DNA of 64,000 nucleotides from Brevibacterium sp. ZH18 (GTDB lineage: Bacteria; Actinomycetota; Actinomycetes; Actinomycetales; Brevibacteriaceae), in assembly GCF_022748595.1 (NCBI RefSeq), contig NZ_JALDSX010000006.1, positions 1 through 64,000 of the forward strand, in the 5' to 3' direction. This document shows positions 57,050-64,000 of the stretch, piece by piece. Both the position numbers and the translations under genes were made by a program. The notes below the pieces were generated by a model. It did not search any database and had not been told where the DNA came from. It saw nothing but the letters and a program-made list of their open reading frames with translations. Position 1 is the first letter of the stretch. Each line of letters begins with the position of its first letter.

Positions 57050-57976
57050 TCAGTGCAGGCCGATGGTCCATTCGACGCTGAGCTCGTCGTGCGGATCGAT
57101 GACGTCAAAGTCCGCGCCAGTGGCGAAGGCATTCGGCGCACATGTCATCGGTTCGATGGCGATGGCGCGACGTCGACGCTCCCCGGGGAGTTCGTCTCCG
57201 GTGCAGACTTGCCATGTTCGGAAGTGCTCGTCCATGCCAACCTGGATGGTTCGTCCGTCCGCCCCCTTCAGCCGTGCCCGAGACCAGCCGTCCGCGCCGC
57301 GCTGTGGAGATCCGAACGCATCGTCGAGGACAGTTGACGCGACCGTCCGCAGTGAACGGAAGTCCTTGCACACGATGCACGGAGTTTCGTCGTGCTCATG
57401 GTCAGTGGGAATGAGGGAGCCGGTGTCGAAGGTCTTCTCTTCGACAGGGATCAGCCGCTCGTCGGTCTCGAACCAGGTTTCGGCAGGCAGGCTCAGCTGT
57501 GACTGGTCGATCTCTGCAGAGCCCGGATGGAACCAGGGGTGGAATCCGAAACCGAATGGAACGGAGTGTGACCCGGGGTTCTGCGCCCGTGCGCGGACTA
57601 TGATTCCGTCGTCGCTGAGACTGTACTTCGCGTCGAGAATCAGTTCGAAGGGATACCCCTCAGAACTGGGGATGGTCGTGTTCAGTGAAACGGAGGAATC
57701 GTCGCTCGCGGTGACTTGCCAGTCAGTCTGTGCCACCAGGCCGTGCAGAGCAGTGTTCCGAGCAGGTTCGGTGATGGGCAGCTGATGTCGGTGCCCGTTG
57801 AACTCGAAGCGGCCATCGGCGATTCGGTTGGGCCACGGTGCCAACACGGCTCCGTCGAAGGCGTTCATGGAGACGACTACGGGGCGATCACCGACCGTGT
57901 ATTCCATGAGTGCCGCCCCGGTGGGGGAGACGACCGCTGTGTCCTCGCCGAGGGTGAGTCGGATGTTGGCGGCCAT
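57050..57976 (-). CDS. galM: Aldose 1-epimerase (mutarotase) family protein
   Basis: A 308-aa protein interconverting alpha and beta hexose anomers before phosphorylation. It has the family substrate/active-site stretches APWPNRIADGRFEFNG, ALHGLVAQTDW and PFGFGFHPWFHPG with the catalytic His. A C-terminal Glu region (IAIEPMTCAPNAF) completes the site. It is divergent from galT-galK and shares their promoter region with the proposed operator, supporting a galactose role. Ribosome site AGGAG. Confidence 0.9.
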   Translation of the reverse strand: MAANIRLTLGEDTAVVSPTGAALMEYTVGDRPVVVSMNAFDGAVLAPWPNRIADGRFEFNGHRHQLPITEPARNTALHGLVAQTDWQVTASDDSSVSLNTTIPSSEGYPFELILDAKYSLSDDGIIVRARAQNPGSHSVPFGFGFHPWFHPGSAEIDQSQLSLPAETWFETDERLIPVEEKTFDTGSLIPTDHEHDETPCIVCKDFRSLRTVASTVLDDAFGSPQRGADGWSRARLKGADGRTIQVGMDEHFRTWQVCTGDELPGERRRRAIAIEPMTCAPNAFATGADFDVIDPHDELSVEWTIGLH

Positions 57977-58066
57977 GCTGCTCCTGCGGGATCGGTGTGC
58001 GGTGAATCCGCCTCAGCAGAATTCTACGCGCAACCTGTGACCAAAACCCATCTGATGTTAGCATTA

Positions 58067-58082
58067 TGATCGAAAATGATCG
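58067..58082. promoter_or_regulatory. Proposed DeoR operator in the galM/galT promoter region
   Basis: TGATCGAAAATGATCG: two TGATCG hexamers in direct repeat, ten bases apart. It overlaps a TATGAT -10 candidate (58065-58070) for galT. The matching site TGATCGTTTATGATCG lies in front of the symporter gene at 62810. Confidence 0.62.
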
Positions 58083-58096
58083 TTTTTGGAGGTTTG

Positions 58097-58156
58097 ATGA
58101 GTCGGTGTCGTTGCCCTCGATTCCACAGCCGCGCCGCCGCGATTGCGGACGCGTGA
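58097..58156 (+). CDS. Upstream ORF coupled to galT
   Basis: A 19-codon frame, MSRCRCPRFHSRAAAIADA, with an excellent ribosome site (TGGAGG) 4-9 nt upstream. Its TGA (58154-58156) overlaps the galT ATG in a TGATG junction. galT has no ribosome site of its own, so translation of this small frame probably delivers ribosomes to it. The peptide need not have a function. Confidence 0.55.
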   Translation: MSRCRCPRFHSRAAAIADA

Positions 58157-59292
58157 TGAGCACACGGATCCAGCGGAGAGTGCTCGCCGACGGCAGGGAG
58201 ATCCTGTTCTTCCAGGACGCGGATTCGCCCGTGCAGACGATCGCCGAGGATCCTCGACCCGCTGAGCAGCGTCCTGTCGGTGGGCAGCTGCGCTTCGACC
58301 TGCTCACCGGCGAGTGGGTGGCTGTGGCCACGCACCGTCAGTCGCGGACGCATCTGCCCGCTGCCGCCGAATGCCCGCTGTGCCCCTCGACGCCGGAGCG
58401 ACCCACCGAGGTCCCCGCGGAGGACTACGAGGTCGTCGTCTTCGAGAATCGATTCCCATCGCTGGGACCGAAGCAGGGTTCGGTGCCCGCCGATCCAGGG
58501 CCTGCCTTCGCCGAGGCGGCCGCTGAGTCCGCACTGACGGCGCCGGCACATGGGCGTTGCGAAGTCGTCGTCTTCTCCTCCGAACACAATGGCTCCTTCG
58601 CTGATCTCGACACGCGTCGGGCACGTACGGTCATCGATGCCTGGGCGAACAGAACTGCGGAGTTGTCTGAACTTCCTGGCATCGAACAGGTCTTCGTGTT
58701 CGAGAATCGCGGTGAGGAGATCGGCGTGACGATGAATCACCCCCATGGCCAGATCTATGCTTACCCCTATGTCACTCCGCACACCATGGTCACCTCGGCT
58801 CGTGCGGTGGCGCACCGACGTGAGACGGGCAGGCCATTGATGGGCGACATCCTCTCCTTCGAACGCACCTCAGGCGAGCGGATGGTCCTCGAATCAGCAC
58901 ACTTCTCCGCCTTCGTGCCCTATGCCGCGCGGTGGCCGATCGAAGTCCACATCGTCCCACATCGGCAGGTGCTCGGCATCGATGAGCTTGACGAGGCCGA
59001 ACGCGACGACCTGGCCCGCATCTACCCGGAAGTGCTGCGACGAATCGACGGGCTCTACCCGAGTCCCACTCCCTACATCGCCGCCTGGCACCAGGCACCG
59101 GTGAACTGTGCGGACCGATCGGCCGAATGGATGCACCTGGAGATCACCAGTCCCAGGCGCGCCGAAGACAAACTGAAGTTCCTCGCCGGATCAGAAGCGG
59201 CCATGGGGGCCTTCGTCGGTGACGTCTCCGCCGAGGAGACGGCTGCGCGTCTGCGCGCAGTGTCGACAGTGCACGAAGACGGTGCCCGATGA
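58156..59292 (+). CDS. galT: Galactose-1-phosphate uridylyltransferase
   Basis: A 378-aa enzyme exchanging Gal-1-P with UDP-glucose (Leloir pathway). The catalytic motif NHPHGQIYAYPYV (about 193-205) has the nucleophilic His. Zinc-binding Cys pairs are seen in AECPLCPS, with HIT-like HIVPHRQ and WHQAPVN further on. The ATG at 58156 is preferred because the frame then begins MSTRIQRRVLADGRE as expected; an ATG at 58066 lies inside the operator with no ribosome site. It overlaps galK by four bases. Confidence 0.94.
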   Translation: MSTRIQRRVLADGREILFFQDADSPVQTIAEDPRPAEQRPVGGQLRFDLLTGEWVAVATHRQSRTHLPAAAECPLCPSTPERPTEVPAEDYEVVVFENRFPSLGPKQGSVPADPGPAFAEAAAESALTAPAHGRCEVVVFSSEHNGSFADLDTRRARTVIDAWANRTAELSELPGIEQVFVFENRGEEIGVTMNHPHGQIYAYPYVTPHTMVTSARAVAHRRETGRPLMGDILSFERTSGERMVLESAHFSAFVPYAARWPIEVHIVPHRQVLGIDELDEAERDDLARIYPEVLRRIDGLYPSPTPYIAAWHQAPVNCADRSAEWMHLEITSPRRAEDKLKFLAGSEAAMGAFVGDVSAEETAARLRAVSTVHEDGAR

Positions 59293-60578
59293 GCGCGGCT
59301 CCCGCGCCGACGGGTCAGAGCCTGAACCGTGAGTTCGAGGCGCTCTTCGGATACGTGCCGTTGGGTTGCTTCCGAGCTCCCGGACGCGTCAATCTCATCG
59401 GTGAACACACCGACTACAACAACGGGTTGGTCCTGCCTATCGCCATCGACAGGGCCGTCCACGTGGCCATCGGCCGCCGTCCCCAGGGATGCTCGAACGG
59501 ACACGAGAACCATTTGGACGGACACGAGAACCACACGGGTGGACACGAGAGCTCCACGGGCGGAACCGCGGCACCACCTCGGTGCGAGGAGAGCATCAGG
59601 ATCGTCTCCGATCACCGGGATGCCTCGGGTGAGCGCCTTGCCGGCCAGTTCACGGCTGAGGAACTTGTGCCCGGCACCCTCCGAGGATGGCTCAGTCATC
59701 CTGCCGGTGTCGTCGACGAGATCGCCAGGACAACAGGCACGGTACTCGGCGGCATCGACCTCTATGTCGAATCGACTGTGCCCGTGGGTGCCGGACTCTC
59801 GTCCTCCCACGCGCTCGAAGTCGCGGTTCTCATCGCCCTTGACGAGGTTTTCGGCCTCGGCCTCGACGACCGTGAGAAGGTGCTGCTCACCCAGCGCGCC
59901 GAGAACGACTTCGTCGGTGCTCCCACAGGGATCGTCGATCAGGCCGCCTCAATCATGACCGAGGCCGGACACGCGCTCTTCCTCGACTGCCGAGATCTCT
60001 CGACTCGACAGATCCCTTTCGATCTCGAGGCTGAGGCTCTTAAGCTGCTCGTCATCGACACCCGAGTGTCCCACTCTCACAGTGAGAGCGGGTATGGAGA
60101 CCGGCGGCGCAGCTGTGAGGAGGCCGCCGGAGTGCTGGGTGCTGAGAGTCTGCGCGAGCTTGATGACGCCGTCGACCTCGGAGGCCTCACGCTGGTGCAG
60201 AGGAAGCGGGTGCGGCACGTCTTCAGCGAGAATGCCCGGGTCCGGGCCACCGTCGAGCTCCTGGAGCGACACGACGAGAAGAGCAACCGAATCCGCGAGA
60301 TCGGAGGGCTCCTGCTTGCCTCCCACGATTCCCTCGCCGGTGACTACGAGGTCTCGTGCGAGGAACTCGACGTTGCCGTCGCAGCGGCGATGTCGGCAGG
60401 AGCGATCGGGGCTCGGATGATCGGCGGCGGTTTCGGAGGATCGGCTATCGCGCTCGTCGACGCTGCGAATCTCGACAAGGTCGGCGACTCGGTCCGCGCC
60501 GCATTCGCCGAACACGGATACCGCGCGCCCGATATCTTCGATGTCAGTGCCGGGGACGGTGCCGGCAGAATCGAGTGA
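59289..60578 (+). CDS. galK: Galactokinase with a repeat insert
   Basis: A 429-aa GHMP kinase phosphorylating galactose at C1. The signature GRVNLIGEHTDYNNGLVLP (about 28-46), the ATP loop VPVGAGLSSSHALEVA and GGGFGGSAIALVD are intact. Longer than typical galactokinases (about 390) because of an insert near residues 68-97, rich in Gly/His/Glu/Asn and made of three 7-residue repeats (GHENHLD, GHENHTG, GHESSTG). ATGA overlap with galT. Confidence 0.94.
   Translation: MSAAPAPTGQSLNREFEALFGYVPLGCFRAPGRVNLIGEHTDYNNGLVLPIAIDRAVHVAIGRRPQGCSNGHENHLDGHENHTGGHESSTGGTAAPPRCEESIRIVSDHRDASGERLAGQFTAEELVPGTLRGWLSHPAGVVDEIARTTGTVLGGIDLYVESTVPVGAGLSSSHALEVAVLIALDEVFGLGLDDREKVLLTQRAENDFVGAPTGIVDQAASIMTEAGHALFLDCRDLSTRQIPFDLEAEALKLLVIDTRVSHSHSESGYGDRRRSCEEAAGVLGAESLRELDDAVDLGGLTLVQRKRVRHVFSENARVRATVELLERHDEKSNRIREIGGLLLASHDSLAGDYEVSCEELDVAVAAAMSAGAIGARMIGGGFGGSAIALVDAANLDKVGDSVRAAFAEHGYRAPDIFDVSAGDGAGRIE
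59499..59561 (+). repeat. Three 21-bp tandem copies inside galK
   Basis: Units starting GGACACGAGA at 59499, 59520 and 59541 encode GHENHLD, GHENHTG and GHESSTG. They fall in a loop before the first kinase core strand. Confidence 0.9.
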
Positions 60579-60638
60579 CGGCGGTACGCACCGCCGGGAC
60601 GGTGCCGGCAGAATAGAGTGACGGTGGAACGCGCCGCC
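60553..60638 (+). repeat. 43-bp tandem duplication across the galK stop codon
   Basis: Copy 1 is 60553-60595 and copy 2 is 60596-60638, with five differences. Copy 1 contains the galK stop TGA. Each copy holds a small GGCGG...CCGCC hairpin, so the pair may also act as a weak terminator. Confidence 0.88.
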
Positions 60639-60672
60639 GTGTCTGACACAGGAGCCCTGGAAAGTAGATGCC

Positions 60673-60978
60673 CTAGTCGCGGGTCTCGCTGGTTCCGCCG
60701 GGTCCCTCGCCCATCTCATGACCCTCGCCCGTCTCATTGTCGATGATGTGGATCGGGCGCAGCCAGGCCCAGACGAGGAAGATGATCGCGGCGAGGACAA
60801 GACCGATTCCGGTCCAGAGGTTGGCATCGATTCCTCCAGTCTGCTCCGCCTCATCGGCGCTGTAGCCGACAAGACCGACGATCACGAGGATGATCCCGAA
60901 GATCCCCAGCAGCACTCCGATGACGTTGCGGATGTCGAATGCACCCGCAGTCTTGGTCAATTCGTTCGATTTGCTCAT
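60673..60978 (-). CDS. Small two-helix membrane protein next to the symporter
   Basis: 101 aa. Two helices (VIGVLLGIFGIILVIVGLVG and LWTGIGLVLAAIIFLVWAWL) and an acidic C-terminal tail with a conserved-looking RPIHIID. It starts about 18 bases after the symporter stop on the same strand, so it may be a symporter accessory subunit. No family recognised with confidence. Confidence 0.65.
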   Translation of the reverse strand: MSKSNELTKTAGAFDIRNVIGVLLGIFGIILVIVGLVGYSADEAEQTGGIDANLWTGIGLVLAAIIFLVWAWLRPIHIIDNETGEGHEMGEGPGGTSETRD

Positions 60979-60995
60979 TGTTCTCACTTGCTCTC

Positions 60996-62701
60996 TTACC
61001 CGAAGGTCACGTTGAGGATGATGACGAGGATCAGGGCGAGACCGGCGATGGGCACCGGGCGCTTCCAGATCGGTGGCTTCGTTTCGTTCGGGTCTTCGAA
61101 GTCGGCCTTAGGCGTCTCCGAATAGACAAGTCCTCGTAGTTCGTGGTCGGGTTTCGGTGCGGTCCTGAAGGTGACGATCACCGAGAGAATGATGTCGACG
61201 ATGAAGGCCGTGCTGGCGGCGAGGAACGCCGCGCCCTGCCCGGGCAGATCGAAGACCCCGATCTCGCTGAGGACGAAGACTGCGACGGCCGAAAGGGTGC
61301 CGCCAGCCAAGCCGGCCCAGCCCGCAGTCGGGCTCATGCGCTTCCAGAACATGCCGAGGATGAACGTGGCGAACAGCGGTGCATTGAAGAAGCCGAACAG
61401 CGTCTGCAGGTAGTCCGTGAGGTTGGAGAAGTTGCCGGCGATGAGGGCGGTGAAGATCGCAACTACACAGGCGCCGATAGTCGCGTAGCGTCCGACCTTG
61501 AGGTAGTAGCTGTCCTCGCGGTCCTTGACCACGTACTGCTGCCACAGGTCATAGCTGAAGACCGTGTTGAAGGCGGAGATGTTGGCGGCCATTCCGGCCA
61601 TGAACGCGGCGAACAGGCCGGCGATTGCGATGCCGAGGAGTCCGTTGGGCAGTACCTCACGCATGAGCAGCAGGAGTGCATCGTTGTAGGTCACGCCCGT
61701 CTGCGCCTGGGCGGCAGCTTCGCCCGCGGAGTTCGAGATTTGTTTGAACTGCGTCATCTGAGTCACAAGGACCGCAGAGATCATGCCGGGGATGATCACG
61801 ATGAATGGGATGAGCATTTTCGGGAAGGCGCCGAGGATCGGAGTCAGGCGTGCAGCGTTGATGCTCTTGGACGCCATGGCCCGTTGGACCTCGACGAAGT
61901 TCGTCGTCCAATAGCCGAAGGAGAGCACGAAGCCGAGTCCGAAGACGATTCCGACCACTGAGAGGACAGGGTTGGAGAACCCGGAGAGCTGTTCGCCTGG
62001 CCAGCTGCTCAGCTGCTCAGCTGCTCGGCGCCGAGCATTCCGTCGTTGCTCACTTTCTCCACCAGCCCGTCCCAGCCGCCTACGCGGTTGAGGCCGATGA
62101 TCGTCAGCGGAAGCAGGGCTGCGACGATGACGAAGAACTGAAGCACCTCGTTGTAGATCGCGGCAGTGAGCCCGCCGAGCGTGATGTAGGACAGGACGAT
62201 AGCCGCAGCAGCGACCAGGGCGACCCAGAGCGGCCAGCCGAGGAGGCGATTGACGATCGTACCGAGGAGGAAGAGGTTGACGCCGGCGATGAGGATCTGC
62301 GCCACGGCGAATGACAGCGCATTGACGAGGTGGGCACCAGTGCCGAAGCGCCGTCGCATGAACTCCGGAACCGACCGGACCTTCGAGCCGTAGTAGAAGG
62401 GCATCATGACGACGCCGAGGAAGAGCATTGCCGGAACGGCGCCGATCCAGAAATAGTGCATCGTCGGCATACCGTATTGGGCGCCAGTGGCCGACATGCC
62501 CATGATCTCCACGGCACCGAGGTTCGCCGAGACGAAGGCCAGGGCCGTCACCCAGGCCGGAAGGCTGCGGCCGGAGAGGAGGAACTCGATGCTCGAGGAG
62601 ATGCCGCGCTTGGCGAACCAGCCGATTCCGAGGACGAAAATGAAGTAGATCGCGATGAGCAGATAGTCGATCCACTGCGCGTCCAGACGGATGTCTTCCA
62701 C
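60996..62701 (-). pseudogene. SSS-family sodium:solute (galactose?) symporter, frameshifted by an 8-bp repeat
   Basis: The N-terminal 230 codons (MEDIRLDAQWIDYLLIAIYF, with GRSLPAWVTALAFVSANLGA) run to a stop at 62009. The remaining eleven-helix-type sequence (FSNPVLSVVGIVFGLGFVLS... to the end) continues in another frame to 60996. The break is at three tandem GAGCAGCT units. Deleting one unit joins the two frames without loss (AEQLSSWPGEQLSGF) and gives 565 aa, a normal length for SSS transporters such as vSGLT. Its place between galK and the DeoR gene suggests galactose or glucose as substrate. As read, no full-length protein is made. Confidence 0.85.
62003..62026. repeat. Three tandem copies of an 8-bp unit causing the frameshift
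   Basis: AGCTGCTC three times on the plus strand (GAGCAGCT on the coding strand). Eight is not a multiple of three, so each gain or loss changes frame: two copies in frame, three copies out of frame. Confidence 0.95.
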
Positions 62702-62809
62702 GGTTCCTCCAACGTCTTCGGTGAACGGCTCCTTGTGATGAAAGCCACCTCAAACGGACACTCTAGAGGACGATTCGGCTGATCGCCGGTGAACGAACCT
62801 GAAAAGTTT

Positions 62810-62825
62810 TGATCGTTTATGATCG
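62810..62825. promoter_or_regulatory. Proposed DeoR operator in front of the symporter gene
   Basis: TGATCGTTTATGATCG, matching the galT/galM site at 13 of 16 positions with both TGATCG hexamers identical. It lies 109 bases upstream of the symporter ATG. Confidence 0.6.
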
Positions 62826-62946
62826 ATCCTCGAGGGATCTCTGTGATCGTGCGGGCACAGGGCGCGACACGCCGACGGCACGTGGATTTGTGTGACACTC
62901 GATCGTCATTGGATCGTAAGCAGAATTCGTTCAGGGCCGAGCGGAG

Positions 62947-62994
62947 GACCGTGCGGAGGGCCGAACGTAGGGCCGTGCGGAGGGCCGAACGTAG
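62947..62994. repeat. Two 24-bp tandem copies after the DeoR gene
   Basis: GACCGTGCGGAGGGCCGAAC-type units at 62947-62970 and 62971-62994 differ by one base. Partial copies flank them (from about 62935 and up to 63003). Confidence 0.9.
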
Positions 62995-63004
62995 GGCCCG
63001 ACGT

Positions 63005-63769
63005 TCAGGCTGAGATGACCTCGACGTCGACCCCGGCCGTGCGCAGTGCCGTCAGCTCGGACTCGTCGCTGGCCGAATCGGTGATGAGGTGATGGATCTC
63101 GTCGGTGGGCACCGTGAGCACGGAGGAGCGCAGTCCGACCTTCGTGTGGTCGACGAGCGCCATGACCCGCTCAGCGCCGGCGGCCATCGCTCGGTCTGTG
63201 TCGGCCACAGGGAAAGCGGGAGTGGAGAGGCCGAAGTCCGCAGCCAGTCCATTGCCTGAGAGGAAGACGGTGTCCGCTCTCAGTCCGAGGAGCTGGGAGA
63301 CGGTGCTGCCGCCGACGAACGCGCGGATCGAATGCCGCAGGATCCCTCCGACGACGATGACTTCGATGTCGGGGGAGGAGACCATCGCCTCGGCGACGAG
63401 GAGGGAGTTGGTGACGACCCTCAGCCCCGATCGCCCCGCGAGCTCCTTGGCCAGAAGCTCCGTCGTGGTGCCCGGGCCGAGGGCGACGACATCGCCGTTG
63501 CGCACGTGCTTGGCGGCCGCGCGCGCAATCGCTGATTTCTCCGGCAGCGCCTGTTCGAGCTTCTCGGCATAGCTTGACTCGCGGGCGCTCGAATATGCCA
63601 CGGCACCGCCGTGGGTGCGGGTCAGCCGCCCCTCGTCGGCAAGCTGGTCGAGGTCGCGGCGAATCGTGACTGCGGACGTGTCCAGCAGCTCTGAGAGCGC
63701 GGAGATGGAGACTGCGCCGTCGCGTTCGATCGTCTCGACGATCACATTGCGTCTCTGTGCAGCGATCAT
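63005..63769 (-). CDS. DeoR/GlpR-family transcriptional repressor
   Basis: A 254-aa regulator. The N-terminal winged helix (RRNVIVETIERDGAVSISAL, then TSAVTIRRDLDQLADEGRL, about 6-47) is the DeoR DNA-binding domain. The C-terminal sugar-phosphate-sensing domain has the conserved GPGTTTELLAKEL and VDHTKVGL motifs. It most likely represses the neighbouring galactose genes until a sugar phosphate binds. The ATG lies 6 nt after a TAGGAT -10 box. Confidence 0.9.
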   Translation of the reverse strand: MIAAQRRNVIVETIERDGAVSISALSELLDTSAVTIRRDLDQLADEGRLTRTHGGAVAYSSARESSYAEKLEQALPEKSAIARAAAKHVRNGDVVALGPGTTTELLAKELAGRSGLRVVTNSLLVAEAMVSSPDIEVIVVGGILRHSIRAFVGGSTVSQLLGLRADTVFLSGNGLAADFGLSTPAFPVADTDRAMAAGAERVMALVDHTKVGLRSSVLTVPTDEIHHLITDSASDESELTALRTAGVDVEVISA

Positions 63770-63775
63770 GGAGTC

Positions 63776-63781
63776 ATCCTA
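63776..63781 (-). promoter_or_regulatory. -10 box of a leaderless promoter (DeoR gene)
   Basis: TAGGAT on the minus strand, 6 nt before the ATG at 63769. Confidence 0.62.
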
Positions 63782-63827
63782 CGCAGGTGAACGGAGAAGT
63801 CGGACGAGAAAAGGCGATGTGCACGCC

Positions 63828-64000
63828 TCAGCCCCGGATGAGCGCCTCGGTCAGAGTGCGGGCGGCGTCGATGACCGACTTCGCATGCAGCCGACCCGGC
63901 TGGCGGGTGAGACGGTCAACAGGGCCGGAAATCGACACAGCGGCCACGACGCGATTGCTCGGCCCGCGGACGGGGGCCGACACCGAGGCGACACCGCGTT
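63828..64000 (-). CDS. IclR-family transcriptional regulator, C-terminal fragment
   Basis: The last 57 codons of a gene running off the window (stop TGA at 63828-63830). RGVASVSAPVRGPSNRVVAA, VSISGPVDRL and KSVIDAARTLTEALIRG match the end of the IclR effector-binding domain. The start and DNA-binding domain lie beyond 64000. Confidence 0.8.
   Translation of the reverse strand, partial: RGVASVSAPVRGPSNRVVAAVSISGPVDRLTRQPGRLHAKSVIDAARTLTEALIRG

Overview
The window reads as a chromosomal stretch of a high-GC actinobacterium, most likely Brevibacterium or a close Micrococcales relative. This is inferred from family content (DUF222/HNH, DUF3263, Mak-cap protein, fused Opp ATPases, ThyX, Eis-like GNAT), from GC-rich codon use, and from many leaderless promoters in which a TANNNT -10 box lies 6-7 nt before the start codon. 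No database search was possible.

Layout. 0.4-6.1 kb: a complete peptide ABC importer (two permeases, fused ATPase, lipoprotein binding protein). 6.2-11.1 kb: PH-domain membrane protein, 2-hydroxyacid dehydrogenase, aldo/keto reductase, a lipoprotein, apt and a small membrane protein. 11.2-14.9 kb: a heterodimeric ABC exporter. 15.0-18.9 kb: ilvBNC behind a leader-peptide attenuator. 18.9-24.5 kb: a second peptide ABC importer on the minus strand. 24.8-32.1 kb: Eis-like acetyltransferase, serA, PAP2 phosphatase, CoA-ester lyase, leuB and ilvE; with ilvBNC these give most of branched-chain amino acid synthesis plus the first step of serine synthesis. 32.2-52.1 kb: MFS transporter, DUF222/HNH protein, GNAT, S9 peptidase, a lipoate ligase/membrane protein/peptidase E operon, thyX, Mak-cap protein, HIT protein, zinc alcohol dehydrogenase, hrpB and neighbour, FAH hydrolase, gltX and a proline iminopeptidase-like hydrolase.

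52.2-55.6 kb is an accessory island directly after tRNA-Gln(CUG) and tRNA-Glu(CUC). It is visibly richer in A/T and holds decayed phage-like reading frames broken by TAG codons, a DUF3263-like gene, a secreted cationic protein overlapping a two-helix membrane protein (bacteriocin/immunity-like layout), and a small Cys-containing secreted orphan.

55.9-64.0 kb: a repeat-rich DUF4282 membrane protein, then a galactose cluster: galM, divergent galT-galK, an SSS-family symporter with a small membrane protein, and a DeoR repressor. A direct-repeat operator candidate, TGATCG-N4-TGATCG, occurs only in front of galT/galM and in front of the symporter, which links these genes into one predicted regulon. 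The symporter is frameshifted by three copies of an 8-bp repeat; two copies would restore a 565-aa protein, so it is either phase-variable, a recent mutant or a sequencing error. The window ends inside an IclR-family regulator.

A recurring feature is short tandem duplication (6, 8, 15, 18, 19, 21, 24, 25, 27, 30 and 43 bp), often just after or across stop codons.
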